Assembly: GCF_036884295.1 (NCBI RefSeq)
Contig: NZ_CP145608.1
Span: 1,860,001-1,924,000, forward strand
Reading direction: 5' to 3'
Source of the DNA: Brochothrix thermosphacta DSM 20171 = FSL F6-1036
GTDB taxonomy: Bacteria; Bacillota; Bacilli; Lactobacillales; Listeriaceae
DNA: 64,000 nucleotides
Within the stretch, counting starts at the first letter, position 1; each line of letters starts with the position of its first letter. The notes beneath the pieces were generated by a model. It saw only the letters and a program-made list of their open reading frames with translations, did not search any database and was not told the DNA's origin. Shown one piece after another: positions 1 through 9,220 of the stretch. Position numbers and translations under genes: made by a program.

Positions 1-97
1 TGGCTAGATAGCATCGTCATATAATGTTGTTAATTGTGTACGTTCCCTTTTACGAGAAAATCAGTTAAACTAATAAGAGAGAAGGATGTGTGCTTAC

Positions 98-2026
98 ATG
101 ATATTATTACAAGTTAGTCAACTTACAAAACTATTCGGAGCCGAACCTGTGCTCGAAAATATACAGTTGGAAATCCAAACAAATGATCGAATTGCCTTAG
201 TTGGTAAAAATGGTGCTGGTAAATCAACCTTATTAAAAATAATCGCTGGACAAATTTCATACGATACAGGTCAGATTAGTAAACCTAAAGATGTTACCAT
301 TGGTTATCTAGCTCAAAATACTGGCTTGGAATCTGATCGTACGATTTGGGATGAGATGCTGACCGTTTTTGAACCCTTAAAAAAAATGGAAACCAAAATG
401 CGTTCCTTAGAAGAACAACTTGCAACGCCAGCTGTTTATGAAGATAGTGAACGTTATCAGCAAGTATCTTCCCAATATGATATTTTGCAACATGATTTTA
501 AAGAACAAGGTGGTTATCAATACGAATCTGATATTCGCTCAATCTTACACGGTTTCCGTTTTTATGAAGAGCGTTATAATCAAGTGATTAATAGTCTTTC
601 AGGGGGCCAAAAAACACGCTTGGCCTTAGCAAAACTGCTACTCTCCAAAAATGACATTTTAATTTTAGATGAACCGACTAACCATTTAGATATCGAGACA
701 TTAACATGGTTAGAGGATTACCTCTCTAACTATCGCGGTGCGTTACTTATCGTTTCACATGACCGTTATTTTCTAGATCGTGTGGTCAACCAAGTTTATA
801 GCATTAGTCGTAAAAAATCGACGCATTATGTGGGTAACTATTCGCATTACCTCGAACAATATGCAGCTGATTTGGAAAAAGAATGGAAATTATTTGATAA
901 ACAGCAAGATAAAATCGCTAAACTAGAAGATTTTGTTCAACGTAATATAGTGCGTGCATCCACAACTAAACGTGCCCAATCACGGCGTAAACAACTCGAT
1001 AAACTTGATCGTTTAGATAAACCTCAAGGTGATGAAAAAGCCGCACATTTTGGTTTTACGATTGATAAACCAAGTGGAAAAGATGCCCTTATAACAACAG
1101 ACTTATCGATTGGTTATGAAGGTACGCCTCTTTCCTCTAATTTGAATATTGATGTTAAACGCACTGATGCTATTGCTCTTGTCGGTCCTAATGGTGTTGG
1201 AAAGTCAACATTGTTAAAAACTTTAATCAAACAAATACCAGCATTAGCTGGCAGTTTCAATTTTGGCGCAAATACGGAGATTGGCTATTATGATCAAGAA
1301 ATAGCAACGATGAATAGTCGTCAAACTGTATTGGAAGAACTTTGGTCAGCTTATCCAAGCTTGGATGAAAAAATCATACGTACTATTTTGGGGTCTTTCC
1401 TCTTTACAGGCGATGATGTGAAAAAGGCTGTTAATATGTTGAGTGGTGGCGAAAAAGCTCGTCTAGCATTATCTAAATTAACGCTCCAACATGCCAATTT
1501 TCTGATTTTAGATGAACCTACTAACCATTTAGATATCGATAGTAAAGAAGTTTTAGAAAATGCTTTAATAGATTATGAAGGTACATTACTATTCGTTTCT
1601 CATGACCGTTATTTCATTAACCGTATTGCGAACAAAGTAATTGAATTATCTGCTGAAGACGCTGTTACCTATTTAGGAGACTATGATTATTATGTTGAAA
1701 AACTTGCCATTCAAACTGAACGCGCTGAGATTTTAGCGGCAGAAACTGAAGTAAAACAACAAATTGATACACCCAATGATCGCAAATTAAGCTACACAGA
1801 AGAAAAAGCAATTGCTCAACAAGCCCGAAAAAAGCAACGTGAAATCGAAGCTCTTGAACTGAAAATTGCAGAAACAGAAGAAACAATTGAAAAATTGGAA
1901 CATACACTTGCACAGCCAGAAGTATTTGGTGACGTGGCTCAAACACAAACCTATCATAAAGAGTTATTAGAGGCTCAAGCTATCTTAGAAAAACTATTTG
2001 TGGATTGGGAAGCGTTATCCGAATAA
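98..2026 (+). CDS. ydiF: ABC-F family ATPase (YdiF-like), 642 aa
   Basis: Soluble duplicated ABC ATPase without membrane segments; ABC-F proteins act on the ribosome in translation. The first cassette has Walker A GKNGAGKST near residue 38, LSGGQ near 166 and Walker B ILDEPTNHLD near 187. The second has GPNGVGKST near 363, LSGGE near 447 and ILDEPTNHLD near 470. The last 90 residues are a charged coiled coil, as in Bacillus YdiF, which has the same length. An ATG at 86 directly abuts the GAAGG at 81-85, so I prefer the ATG at 98, about 12 nt downstream of it. A TATAAT at 20-25 may be its -10. It converges on the DUF4097 operon across a shared terminator. The exact ABC-F subclass is inferred. 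Confidence 0.9.
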   Translation: MILLQVSQLTKLFGAEPVLENIQLEIQTNDRIALVGKNGAGKSTLLKIIAGQISYDTGQISKPKDVTIGYLAQNTGLESDRTIWDEMLTVFEPLKKMETKMRSLEEQLATPAVYEDSERYQQVSSQYDILQHDFKEQGGYQYESDIRSILHGFRFYEERYNQVINSLSGGQKTRLALAKLLLSKNDILILDEPTNHLDIETLTWLEDYLSNYRGALLIVSHDRYFLDRVVNQVYSISRKKSTHYVGNYSHYLEQYAADLEKEWKLFDKQQDKIAKLEDFVQRNIVRASTTKRAQSRRKQLDKLDRLDKPQGDEKAAHFGFTIDKPSGKDALITTDLSIGYEGTPLSSNLNIDVKRTDAIALVGPNGVGKSTLLKTLIKQIPALAGSFNFGANTEIGYYDQEIATMNSRQTVLEELWSAYPSLDEKIIRTILGSFLFTGDDVKKAVNMLSGGEKARLALSKLTLQHANFLILDEPTNHLDIDSKEVLENALIDYEGTLLFVSHDRYFINRIANKVIELSAEDAVTYLGDYDYYVEKLAIQTERAEILAAETEVKQQIDTPNDRKLSYTEEKAIAQQARKKQREIEALELKIAETEETIEKLEHTLAQPEVFGDVAQTQTYHKELLEAQAILEKLFVDWEALSE

Positions 2027-2031
2027 ACAGC

Positions 2032-2070
2032 AAAAAGAACATCGGTAAACATAACCGATGTTCTTTTTTT
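2032..2070. terminator. Bidirectional Rho-independent terminator
   Basis: A 13-bp stem, left arm 2034-2046 and right arm 2054-2066, encloses a 7-nt loop. T-runs follow on both strands, so it can end the ABC-F transcript and the converging DUF4097 transcript. Confidence 0.85.
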
Positions 2071-2148
2071 AATAACGTTCGATAATAAATAATGCGATGA
2101 TAATCATGATAATACAGAGAATACACATTCGATTTTTAGTCACCTTCA

Positions 2149-3087
2149 TTAGCGAGATTCTCTCACATCGATGGCTACATCACCTGAATTTGATTCAATG
2201 CTTAAGCTGTTTTCTGTCTGCTTAGTTTGCGTGTGATAATTACTGTTAATTTCATTCCCATTTAAGTAACTATCGCCATATTTAGTGATGACTTTTACTG
2301 CCAAAGTTGATGGGCTCTTGATTTTAATATCACCATAACGATTAGTAATCACATTTTCACCAAACATATCATTTTCAGTTAGTGAGATATCGCCGCTTGC
2401 ATTTTTAATCGTAGATTGATTAAACTTACTTGCTTTCACATTAATATCACCATAGTCACCCTCAAACTCGAATTTTTCAAACTTACTTTTAGTGATTTTA
2501 GTATCGCCTGCGTTATTAAGAACTGCCAGTATTTTGCTGTTCACTTGGTCAAGCTGTAAATCCCCATATTTTTGTTGTATCTTCAAATCACCTACTACAT
2601 TTACATCAGAAAAATTAACATCCCCACTCTTCAAATCCAAAGTGATTTCTTTAGTATCTTGCTGTTCAACTTTAACATCGCCACTACGATTCGTAATTGC
2701 TAATTGATCCAATTTACTATTTTTAGGAACCGTAATCGTTACTTTGGGATAACTCGACGTTAAACCAATTTGAACATTACTGACACCTTCTTTTCCTTTA
2801 ACTTCCAAACGATTATCTGTCGATGTTACAACCATTTTAGCCTCTTTATTATGTGTCAAAGTTACGCCTGCTACATCACCAGAAATAATTTCAACTTCAG
2901 CATCTTTCACATCAATAGCAATGTTTTTAAACGCTGCTACTTTTTGTGTTTCCGTTACATATTCTATCGGTACTAAACGATTATTATTCCATGTCAGGCT
3001 GTAAGCTGGTCCTTTAAAATAACCAACTGTTATAAGTATTAAACCTACTAATAGTAATAAAAATAAACTGGTCCTTATTTTTTTCAT
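2149..3087 (-). CDS. DUF4097 (LiaG-like) membrane-anchored protein, 312 aa
   Basis: One N-terminal membrane segment (about residues 5-24) precedes an extracytoplasmic region of repeated short beta motifs (GDV, GDI, YGDI, SGDI), typical of the DUF4097 or head-GIN adhesin-like beta-helix fold. Such proteins often sit with PadR regulators and HAAS/DUF1700 proteins and are linked to envelope stress; a molecular function is not established. The start codon overlaps the upstream HAAS stop by 4 nt (ATGA), so translation is probably coupled. It is the last gene of padR-HAAS-DUF4097. No sorting motif is present, so anchoring is through the N-terminal helix. Confidence 0.8.
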   Translation of the reverse strand: MKKIRTSLFLLLLVGLILITVGYFKGPAYSLTWNNNRLVPIEYVTETQKVAAFKNIAIDVKDAEVEIISGDVAGVTLTHNKEAKMVVTSTDNRLEVKGKEGVSNVQIGLTSSYPKVTITVPKNSKLDQLAITNRSGDVKVEQQDTKEITLDLKSGDVNFSDVNVVGDLKIQQKYGDLQLDQVNSKILAVLNNAGDTKITKSKFEKFEFEGDYGDINVKASKFNQSTIKNASGDISLTENDMFGENVITNRYGDIKIKSPSTLAVKVITKYGDSYLNGNEINSNYHTQTKQTENSLSIESNSGDVAIDVRESR

Positions 3088-3686
3088 CGATTGACACCTC
3101 GTTTTGATTGAATTTTACGATACAACTTTTGAATTGTACCCGAGATAACTTTGAATAAAAACTGACAAAACGTTTTAAAAGGTAACATTAGTAACCCACC
3201 GATTGCCATTGCCACAAAACCAATACCGACAAAGAAAAAACTCGATGCAACATTTTCTGGAATAATAAGTATACCTGCTATAGCTGCACCAAGACCGCTG
3301 ATTGTAAAGGCAATAAAAACAACTGCGTAACAAACAACGAGTGTTAAACTTACAACTGCTGCTACCATTAGCAAAGCCACTACTACTACCATAAGAGGTA
3401 ATGTTACTGGGCTTGAAAGAATTCCTGCCATCACCCACCACAAGGTTGTTGAGCGACGTTTTACTGAGGTATCTTTATCATTCAGTTCTTTAATAGCAAA
3501 ATCAGCGGTAACTTCCCGTGCGATACGTTTTGGACTTCCAATTTCTGCTATCACCTCATTTTCAGTTTTCATTGTCATACCTTCATCGATAAATTCACTA
3601 TAGTATGTTAGTATATCGTCTCTTTCTTCAGCTGGTAATCGTTTTAAATGCTTTGATAAAGTCATTATAAATTGATTTTTATTCAT
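3084..3686 (-). CDS. HAAS/DUF1700 domain membrane protein, 200 aa
   Basis: The N-terminal 70 residues (LSKHLKRLPAEERDDIL, YYSEFIDEG) match the cytoplasmic HAAS helical domain (DUF1700), typically encoded beside PadR regulators. The rest is strongly hydrophobic, with three or four predicted membrane helices from about residue 85 to 180, and a basic C-terminus. A start 7 codons upstream is possible, but the ATG at 3684-3686 has AGGAGAGGG just before it and lies inside the last codons of padR, giving an 8-nt overlap. The HAAS domain probably interacts with the co-encoded PadR protein, as proposed for the family; that is inference here. Confidence 0.8.
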   Translation of the reverse strand: MNKNQFIMTLSKHLKRLPAEERDDILTYYSEFIDEGMTMKTENEVIAEIGSPKRIAREVTADFAIKELNDKDTSVKRRSTTLWWVMAGILSSPVTLPLMVVVVALLMVAAVVSLTLVVCYAVVFIAFTISGLGAAIAGILIIPENVASSFFFVGIGFVAMAIGGLLMLPFKTFCQFLFKVISGTIQKLYRKIQSKRGVNR

Positions 3687-3999
3687 GTTTGCCCTCTCCT
3701 TCAACAACTTGTTTTATTTTCCCTTGGAAAATTTCCCACTCACTGGCTAATAATTCTTTATGTGCCAGACCTTTTTCTGTAATTTTGTAATAACGTCTGT
3801 TTCTTCCTTGATAAGCTTCATCATACGTAATAACATGTTCGTCTTTCTTAAGTCGGCGCAAGACCGGATATAAGGTTGATTCACTAATATCCATTACTTT
3901 TTTTACCTCAACTGTTAAGGCGTAACCATAAGCATCTTCGCGTGCTAAAACACCCAGTACACAGAAATCGAGTAACGCCGCACCTATTTGAAAATTCAT
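3679..3999 (-). CDS. PadR family transcriptional regulator, 106 aa
   Basis: Small winged-helix regulator with the PadR signature: LLDFCVLGVLAREDAYGYAL, then STLYPVLRRLKKDEHV as recognition helix, then a wing with RRYYKIT. Length fits the short PadR subfamily that lacks the long C-terminal coiled coil. It heads the operon with the HAAS and DUF4097 genes. The promoter at 4044-4072 is bracketed by a 7-bp inverted repeat, which makes negative autoregulation likely. The inducing signal is unknown. Confidence 0.9.
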   Translation of the reverse strand: MNFQIGAALLDFCVLGVLAREDAYGYALTVEVKKVMDISESTLYPVLRRLKKDEHVITYDEAYQGRNRRYYKITEKGLAHKELLASEWEIFQGKIKQVVEGEGKHE

Positions 4000-4020
4000 G
4001 AGCTTGTCCCCCTCTAATAC

Positions 4021-4072
4021 TATACGTCATATAATATATACATACTATACAACGTATAATATTGGTTGTCAA
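4021..4072 (-). promoter_or_regulatory. padR operon promoter with flanking inverted repeat
   Basis: On the minus strand -35 TTGACA lies at 4067-4072 and -10 TATAGT at 4044-4049, with a 17-nt spacer. Arms TATACGT (4021-4027) and ACGTATA (4052-4058) form an inverted repeat around the -10 element, a likely PadR operator. Confidence 0.7.
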
Positions 4073-4124
4073 CACTGTTAGTTATATTTATTAGTTAAAA
4101 AGTTATCAATATAGTTAACTTCGC

Positions 4125-4163
4125 AAAAAAAAGCATCCAAACACAAGCTTAGGACACTTTTTT
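4125..4163 (-). terminator. Terminator of the ABC-2 operon
   Basis: On the minus strand an 8-bp stem containing two G.U pairs, with a 13-nt loop, is followed by eight T residues. It lies directly downstream of the permease stop codon. Confidence 0.65.
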
Positions 4164-4168
4164 AATGG

Positions 4169-5320
4169 TTACGCCTTGAGTACCAAACGCTCACTATTAA
4201 CTAAAAAACGAGAAATAATCAAACAAATAATGCTCGAAGCGAGCAACACTAATATACCTGTTCCTGTTGTAAAATAAGCTGATTTAAAATGATCGACGAT
4301 GTTCCCTTCTGTTATATCGACAATGTTAAAATAAATAAACGGATTAAATGCTAACCAGGTTGCTTCTACTGCTTCAAATCGCTGCGTTAATTGTTGTGTT
4401 ATTATTAATAACACTAACTCAACAATCATCGTGATGACTGTATTTTTAAACAGCAATAATAAAACAGTGGTCAGATTAACAATAAAATACATTGCCGCAC
4501 TAACCAGCAGAATAACTTGCAGTAATTGCTTGGTTATTGTAATAAAGTGATAACCCGTTACATCCTTTACGAGTACAGGATAGTCACTATAACTATAGCC
4601 ATTGACTGTACCAGCAATAAAGAATGATAATAAGAATAGCAAAGCGATAAAGACAAAGCCAATTCCATAAGCTACAAATTTTTTCGCACCCATAATACGG
4701 CTCTTTTTGAGTGGTAAGGTTGTTAAAAAACGCCATTTCCCTGTTTCAATATCGCTGCCTAACACACCCGTTATCACGAGAATAAAACAAAAAGGCAAGA
4801 AATAAGGGAACATATAACGCATCATATTGACACTGAAATCTGGTCCCCAAACGCTAAACATCGTACTGTTGTATTCATAACCTTTTTTTGCAATCTCTTT
4901 TTTTAAGGCTAAATCAGTTTCTAATTCTTGAAAATCAGGACTTCTATCTTGTCTACCACTAGTGATTTCTTCAATACGATGTTCTTCCATCAGCATTTCA
5001 AGTTGTAAAGCTGTTTTACTATCGTTAGCATTAAGGGCAGCTACGCGTTCAACTCCTAATTGTAATAATTTTTCTTCGCTTGCTAAATTTTGACGATCTT
5101 TCTCTGTTTCTATGTCTAGTTTTGTTTCATCGATTACTCGTTGCACTTCAGTATTGTTCAAAACTTGTTCCTCAGCCAACCCTCTTTCGAGCATATGATA
5201 TTGATTATTATGAATGGCATAAAACATACTGGTTGCAGCAATCAGAATAAAGAGAATGACATAAACAACTTTTTGCTTCAAAACTTTTTTCAGTTCAAAC
5301 TTAAGTAGTAAATTAATCAC
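4169..5320 (-). CDS. ABC-2 type transporter permease, 383 aa
   Basis: The protein begins with a short cytoplasmic stretch and a membrane segment, then a long charged extracytoplasmic loop (about residues 45-150), then five or six hydrophobic helices: the topology of ABC-2 permeases with a large first loop. I chose the GTG at 5318-5320 because GAGGAGG sits 6 nt upstream; the longer frame from 5350 lacks a ribosome site. The start overlaps the ATPase stop by 8 nt, so the two subunits are probably coupled. It is the third gene after a small basic secreted peptide, so peptide export or self-protection is plausible but unproven. Confidence 0.8.
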   Translation of the reverse strand: MINLLLKFELKKVLKQKVVYVILFILIAATSMFYAIHNNQYHMLERGLAEEQVLNNTEVQRVIDETKLDIETEKDRQNLASEEKLLQLGVERVAALNANDSKTALQLEMLMEEHRIEEITSGRQDRSPDFQELETDLALKKEIAKKGYEYNSTMFSVWGPDFSVNMMRYMFPYFLPFCFILVITGVLGSDIETGKWRFLTTLPLKKSRIMGAKKFVAYGIGFVFIALLFLLSFFIAGTVNGYSYSDYPVLVKDVTGYHFITITKQLLQVILLVSAAMYFIVNLTTVLLLLFKNTVITMIVELVLLIITQQLTQRFEAVEATWLAFNPFIYFNIVDITEGNIVDHFKSAYFTTGTGILVLLASSIICLIISRFLVNSERLVLKA

Positions 5321-6188
5321 TAGCTGCCTCCTCACCATAAATTGCTTCATAGTTGTACATCGTTTTAGCTGCTAACAATGTGAGTTTAAGGACATTAATG
5401 TTCCATTGACTAAATATTGCCATCAGTAAACGTATGGTCTGTTGTTCAATTTCCACTATTATTTCAGTGTCACTCATATGCTTTATGTTTTTTATCGTCT
5501 CACAGGCTAACAAACGTTGTTTTTCTTCATCGGTCAGTTGCTTCTCTAACTGTAGATGGTAACTGTCGGTCAAAGGATCAACAAGATTATCGGCTTCAAC
5601 AAGCACACCCTTTTTTATAAAGTGGACCACATCTGCTAATTCATCTACGTCTTGCAATTGATGCGTTGAAAAAATAACTGTTTTGTCATCAGCTATTAAA
5701 CGCTTGATGTGTTGTTTGATTTGCTTACTCACTAATAAATCTAGCCCATTTAGCGGTTCATCCAACACATATAACTCTGCTTCGGATAACAATGCCATCG
5801 CAAACAACAATTGTTGCTTCATACCTAATGAATAGGTTTTAACTTTCAAATTTATAAAACCATCAATCTGTAATAGTCTTGTTACTGAATCAATACTTCT
5901 TTTAGGTTGATAAGCTTTAGCAATCAACTCTAAATGATCTTTCCCACTAAGAATCGGATACAACATCTCATTACCTTGTAAGAAAAAACACCTTTCCGTT
6001 GGAAGTGTTCGCTCAATATCACCAGTAGTCGGCCGATACAAACCAGTAATTAAACGAAAAAGTGTTGTTTTACCACTCCCATTAGGTCCAATGATAGCCG
6101 TGATTTTTTTTTCTTCAATTTCTAACGAAAAATCCTTGATAATATGATGCTTAACAATCGTTTTAGACACTTTTTTTAGCGTTATCAT
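5313..6188 (-). CDS. ABC transporter ATP-binding protein, 291 aa
   Basis: Single ABC cassette: Walker A GPNGSGKTT near residue 34, Q-loop FFLQGNE, a diverged signature YSLGMKQQ instead of LSGGQ, Walker B LYVLDEPLNGLD, and switch histidine in FSTHQLQD. The LGMKQ form is usual among ABC-2 drug and peptide exporters. AAGGAG lies 7 nt before the ATG. It follows the small secreted peptide gene by 16 nt and overlaps the permease gene. The roughly 70-residue C-terminal extension is not recognised. Confidence 0.88.
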   Translation of the reverse strand: MITLKKVSKTIVKHHIIKDFSLEIEEKKITAIIGPNGSGKTTLFRLITGLYRPTTGDIERTLPTERCFFLQGNEMLYPILSGKDHLELIAKAYQPKRSIDSVTRLLQIDGFINLKVKTYSLGMKQQLLFAMALLSEAELYVLDEPLNGLDLLVSKQIKQHIKRLIADDKTVIFSTHQLQDVDELADVVHFIKKGVLVEADNLVDPLTDSYHLQLEKQLTDEEKQRLLACETIKNIKHMSDTEIIVEIEQQTIRLLMAIFSQWNINVLKLTLLAAKTMYNYEAIYGEEAASD

Positions 6189-6204
6189 CTATTATGCTCC
6201 TTAC

Positions 6205-6492
6205 CTACTTCGTTTTCCAATGCAGCGTATAGGCAACACGGTTACCATTACTAAAAGAATAGAGCGTTTTTTTGGATAGCCTATAGTTTGCACTTTTCCT
6301 GTAAGTAATGTATTTTTTTCGTACATTGTCTTTATAATTGTGCACTTTGAAACCGCGCTTATAAAAGCCAGCTTCATAATAGTATTCCACATATGCTGTA
6401 TGGGCAGCTTTCGCTAACGGTGGTGCTGATAGCCCTACGGTACTTAATCCTAAACACAAAACGAGTAACTTTTTCTGAAAAATATTATCCAT
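6205..6492 (-). CDS. Small basic secreted protein, 95 aa (bacteriocin-like candidate)
   Basis: I do not recognise this protein by sequence. Its first 30 residues are a clear signal peptide: basic start, leucine-rich core, then PPLAKAA. The mature part is about 65 residues, very rich in Lys/Arg and aromatic residues, with no cysteine, and ends HWKTK. The ATG at 6490-6492 is preceded by AGGAG 9 nt upstream; the ATG three codons earlier directly abuts that ribosome site. It has its own promoter and leads an operon with an ABC-2 ATPase and permease. Size and gene order recall lactococcin-972-like bacteriocins. A surface-binding protein or transporter partner are alternatives. Confidence 0.6.
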   Translation of the reverse strand: MDNIFQKKLLVLCLGLSTVGLSAPPLAKAAHTAYVEYYYEAGFYKRGFKVHNYKDNVRKKYITYRKSANYRLSKKTLYSFSNGNRVAYTLHWKTK

Positions 6493-6544
6493 TTCACTCA
6501 TCTCCTATCATCTATTTCTAGTAATATTAAACTAGTTAATATTC

Positions 6545-6573
6545 AGAATAATCTAATTATTAAAAGGTGTCAA
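6545..6573 (-). promoter_or_regulatory. Promoter of the small-peptide/ABC operon
   Basis: Minus-strand -35 TTGACA at 6568-6573 and -10 TATTCT at 6545-6550 with a 17-nt spacer, about 50 nt upstream of the small secreted protein start. Confidence 0.65.
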
Positions 6574-6740
6574 ACACATGGTAATCGCTAGATATATTTT
6601 TAAAGTATACTATCTTAAAGGTATTTTCGTAGCTTTATTTAGGAGTATAATCTTTATACATGTATCTTTTAAAAACAATTAATCTGCACTTTTTTATTTT
6701 TTAGAAAATATGAACTCCTATTTTCAATTTTAAATAAACT
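6574..6740. other. Intergenic region between the divergently reading tsaD 3' end and the peptide operon
   Basis: Together with its flanking promoter and terminator, this is the 304-nt gap 6493-6796. The remaining sequence is A+T-rich. It has one weak AGGAG with an ATG 14 nt further on, opening only 13 codons, which I do not call. Nothing else supportable was seen. Confidence 0.5.
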
Positions 6741-6771
6741 AAAAAAACCAAGCCATTTTCGACTTGGTTTT
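6741..6771 (-). terminator. Terminator of the tsa operon
   Basis: On the minus strand an AACCAAG/CTTGGTT stem with a loop of about 10 nt precedes seven T residues, 26 nt after the tsaD stop codon. Confidence 0.85.
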
Positions 6772-6796
6772 AACTGTGTGTTACCTATCGTTGCAC

Positions 6797-7819
6797 TTAA
6801 TGTTGTTCGAACATAAAACCCGGACGGGCATTCATATCCATGCCGCGGAACTCACCTTGTTCAAATAACATATCTGCTGCTGCACCAATCATGGCGGCAT
6901 TATCACCACATAAAGACAGTGGTGGAATAATAAGTTTCACATCAGGGAAGCGCTCGGTTAAAGCAACTGTTAAACCTGTACGCAAACCTTGATTCGCCGC
7001 AACACCACCCGCCATTAATAATTGTTTAACGGGGTATTTTTCAAGTGCACGCATTGTTTTGCCTACTAATACATCAACAACCGCTGCTTGAAAACTAGCT
7101 GCAAAATTAGCTTTATCAATTGGTTCATTACGTTGCTCTTTATTATGTATCGTATTAATAAAAGCTGATTTTAAACCTGAAAAACTAAAGTCTAAATTAT
7201 CTTCATGTAACATCGCTCTTGGAAAGTTATAAGTATCTTCACCTTCCGCTGCTAATTGATCTATCTTAGCACCACCAGGATATGTTAACCCCATTGTGCG
7301 CCCCACTTTATCGTAGGCTTCACCCGCAGCATCATCTCGTGTTTCACCAATAATTTCAAAACTATGATTGTTTTTCATATAAACCAACTCAGTATGTCCA
7401 CCACTGACAACCAAAGCTATCAAGGGATAATTAAGTGGTTCAATTAATTGATTTGCTAAAATATGTCCTTCGATATGATGGACCCCAATGAGTGGTTTAT
7501 CGTGTGTAAAAGCCAGTGCTTTAGCTGCACTTACACCAATAAGTAAAGCCCCGACTAAACCTGGTCCTTCTGTTACAGCAATTGCATCCATCTCTTCAAT
7601 TGTTTTATCCGCCTCTGTTAATGCTTGTTCAATCACATACGTAATCTGTTCGACATGATGACGTGAAGCAATTTCAGGAACAACACCGCCAAAACGCTGA
7701 TGACTTTTAATTTGAGAAGATACCACGTTTGATAAAATTTCATTACCGTTACGCACAACTGCTACACTTGTTTCATCACAGCTTGATTCAAACGCTAATA
7801 TTAATCGATTGTTTGTCAT
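6797..7819 (-). CDS. tsaD: tRNA N6-adenosine threonylcarbamoyltransferase TsaD, 340 aa
   Basis: Transfers threonylcarbamoyl from TC-AMP to A37 of ANN-decoding tRNAs, working with TsaB and TsaE. The ASKHA-fold ATPase shows [13 protein letters not shown] at the N-terminus, [15 protein letters not shown], the metal-binding HHIEGH motif, SGGHTELV, and [10 protein letters not shown] near the C-terminus. The ATG at 7817-7819 is chosen because AAGGTGAG lies 4 nt upstream; the frame's earlier ATG would remove that ribosome site. It is the last gene of tsaE-tsaB-rimI-fumC-tsaD and is followed by a terminator. Expected to be essential. Confidence 0.95.
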   Translation of the reverse strand: MTNNRLILAFESSCDETSVAVVRNGNEILSNVVSSQIKSHQRFGGVVPEIASRHHVEQITYVIEQALTEADKTIEEMDAIAVTEGPGLVGALLIGVSAAKALAFTHDKPLIGVHHIEGHILANQLIEPLNYPLIALVVSGGHTELVYMKNNHSFEIIGETRDDAAGEAYDKVGRTMGLTYPGGAKIDQLAAEGEDTYNFPRAMLHEDNLDFSFSGLKSAFINTIHNKEQRNEPIDKANFAASFQAAVVDVLVGKTMRALEKYPVKQLLMAGGVAANQGLRTGLTVALTERFPDVKLIIPPLSLCGDNAAMIGAAADMLFEQGEFRGMDMNARPGFMFEQH

Positions 7820-7830
7820 ATTACTCACCT

Positions 7831-9216
7831 TCATTTATCGTCTTCTGGTAAATTGACCATTTTTAATGGATCAATCCACTCATTATATTGTGTTTCCGTC
7901 ACATAACCTGTTGCTAATGCCGCTGCTCTTAACGAACTATTATCTGCAAAAGCCTTTTTCGCAATTTCAGCTGCTTTTTCATAGCCGATATATGGATTCA
8001 AGGCTGTTACAAGCATAAGCGATTGCTCTACAAGTTCATTCATTCGTTCAGGTAGTGCCTCAAGTCCAATTAAACAATGACGATTGAACGAATCTAACGC
8101 ATCTGCTAGTAAACCAACGGATTGTAGTACATTGTAGATAATCACTGGCTTATAAACATTCAATTCAAAATTTCCTTGGCTCGCGGCGATTCCAACTGTC
8201 GCATCATTACCCATCACCTGTACAGCGACCATGGTTAACGCTTCACTTTGAGTTGGGTTTACTTTACCTGGCATAATCGAGCTGCCGGGTTCATTTGCTG
8301 GGATACTTAATTCACCAAAACCGCTACGTGGACCACTCGCTAAAAAGCGGATATCATTAGCAATTTTCATTGCATTAGCTGCTAATCCTTTAATAGCGCC
8401 ATGCGTATACACTAGCGCATCATGGCTTGTTAGAGCATGGAACTTGTTAGCTGCACTAATAAATGGATAACCCGTTTGTTCAGCTAATTGTGTTGCCACT
8501 AAATCGCCAAAGCGCGGATCTGCATTAAGACCTGTCCCTACAGCAGTTCCGCCGATTGCAAGTTCTAAAATAGTCTGAGCGCTTTGTTCAATTTGTGCAA
8601 ATGAAGCGTTCATCATTGCTTCCCAACCTGAAATTTCTTGTCCGAAAGTAAGGGGTGTCGCATCCTGTAAATGGGTACGACCTATTTTAACAAGGTGTTG
8701 GTACTTTGTTTTTTTCTGTGTTAAGACGACTGTCATCTCTTTAACGATTGGCAGAAGGTGCGCATGAATTTGACGATAAGCAGCGATATGCATTGCAGTT
8801 GGGAACGTATCATTTGAACTTTGTGACATATTGACATCATCATTCGGATGTACGTTCTCCTCTGTAATGAGAAGATTCGCTCGAAATGCAATGACTTCAT
8901 TCATGTTCATATTTGTTTGCGTTCCGCTTCCTGTCTGCCATACAGATAAAGGAAATTCATGAGGCCATTTGCCAGCAATAATTTCATCACACGCTGTCGC
9001 AATTGCTGCTTGTTTTACTTGCGATAATTTCCCTAATTGGTAGTTAGCCACACTCGCAGCTTTTTTCAATTCAGCAAAAGCGATAATTAATGCCACTGGC
9101 ATTTTTTCATCGCCAATTTTAAAATTCTCAAAACTGCGTTGTGTTTGTGCGCCCCATAAATGATCAGCAGGTACCTCAATTGTTCCCATTGTATCTTTTT
9201 CGATTCTCACGTTCAT
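7831..9216 (-). CDS. fumC: Fumarate hydratase class II, 461 aa
   Basis: Catalyses reversible hydration of fumarate to malate. Family landmarks: [33 protein letters not shown], and the signature [11 protein letters not shown] near residue 313. Length is typical for class II enzymes, and the motifs favour fumarase over aspartase or argininosuccinate lyase. GAGGAGG precedes the ATG at 9214-9216. Its position between rimI and tsaD, with 4-nt and 11-nt gaps, is unusual because those two genes are normally adjacent; the enzyme has no direct tRNA role. Local G+C is clearly higher than in the accessory parts of the window. Confidence 0.93.
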   Translation of the reverse strand: MNVRIEKDTMGTIEVPADHLWGAQTQRSFENFKIGDEKMPVALIIAFAELKKAASVANYQLGKLSQVKQAAIATACDEIIAGKWPHEFPLSVWQTGSGTQTNMNMNEVIAFRANLLITEENVHPNDDVNMSQSSNDTFPTAMHIAAYRQIHAHLLPIVKEMTVVLTQKKTKYQHLVKIGRTHLQDATPLTFGQEISGWEAMMNASFAQIEQSAQTILELAIGGTAVGTGLNADPRFGDLVATQLAEQTGYPFISAANKFHALTSHDALVYTHGAIKGLAANAMKIANDIRFLASGPRSGFGELSIPANEPGSSIMPGKVNPTQSEALTMVAVQVMGNDATVGIAASQGNFELNVYKPVIIYNVLQSVGLLADALDSFNRHCLIGLEALPERMNELVEQSLMLVTALNPYIGYEKAAEIAKKAFADNSSLRAAALATGYVTETQYNEWIDPLKMVNLPEDDK

Positions 9217-9220
9217 TTGC

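Noticed and set aside
6201-6392. 63-codon frame overlapping the small secreted protein
   Set aside because: It has no ribosome site and lies in another frame of a gene with clear signal peptide and promoter.
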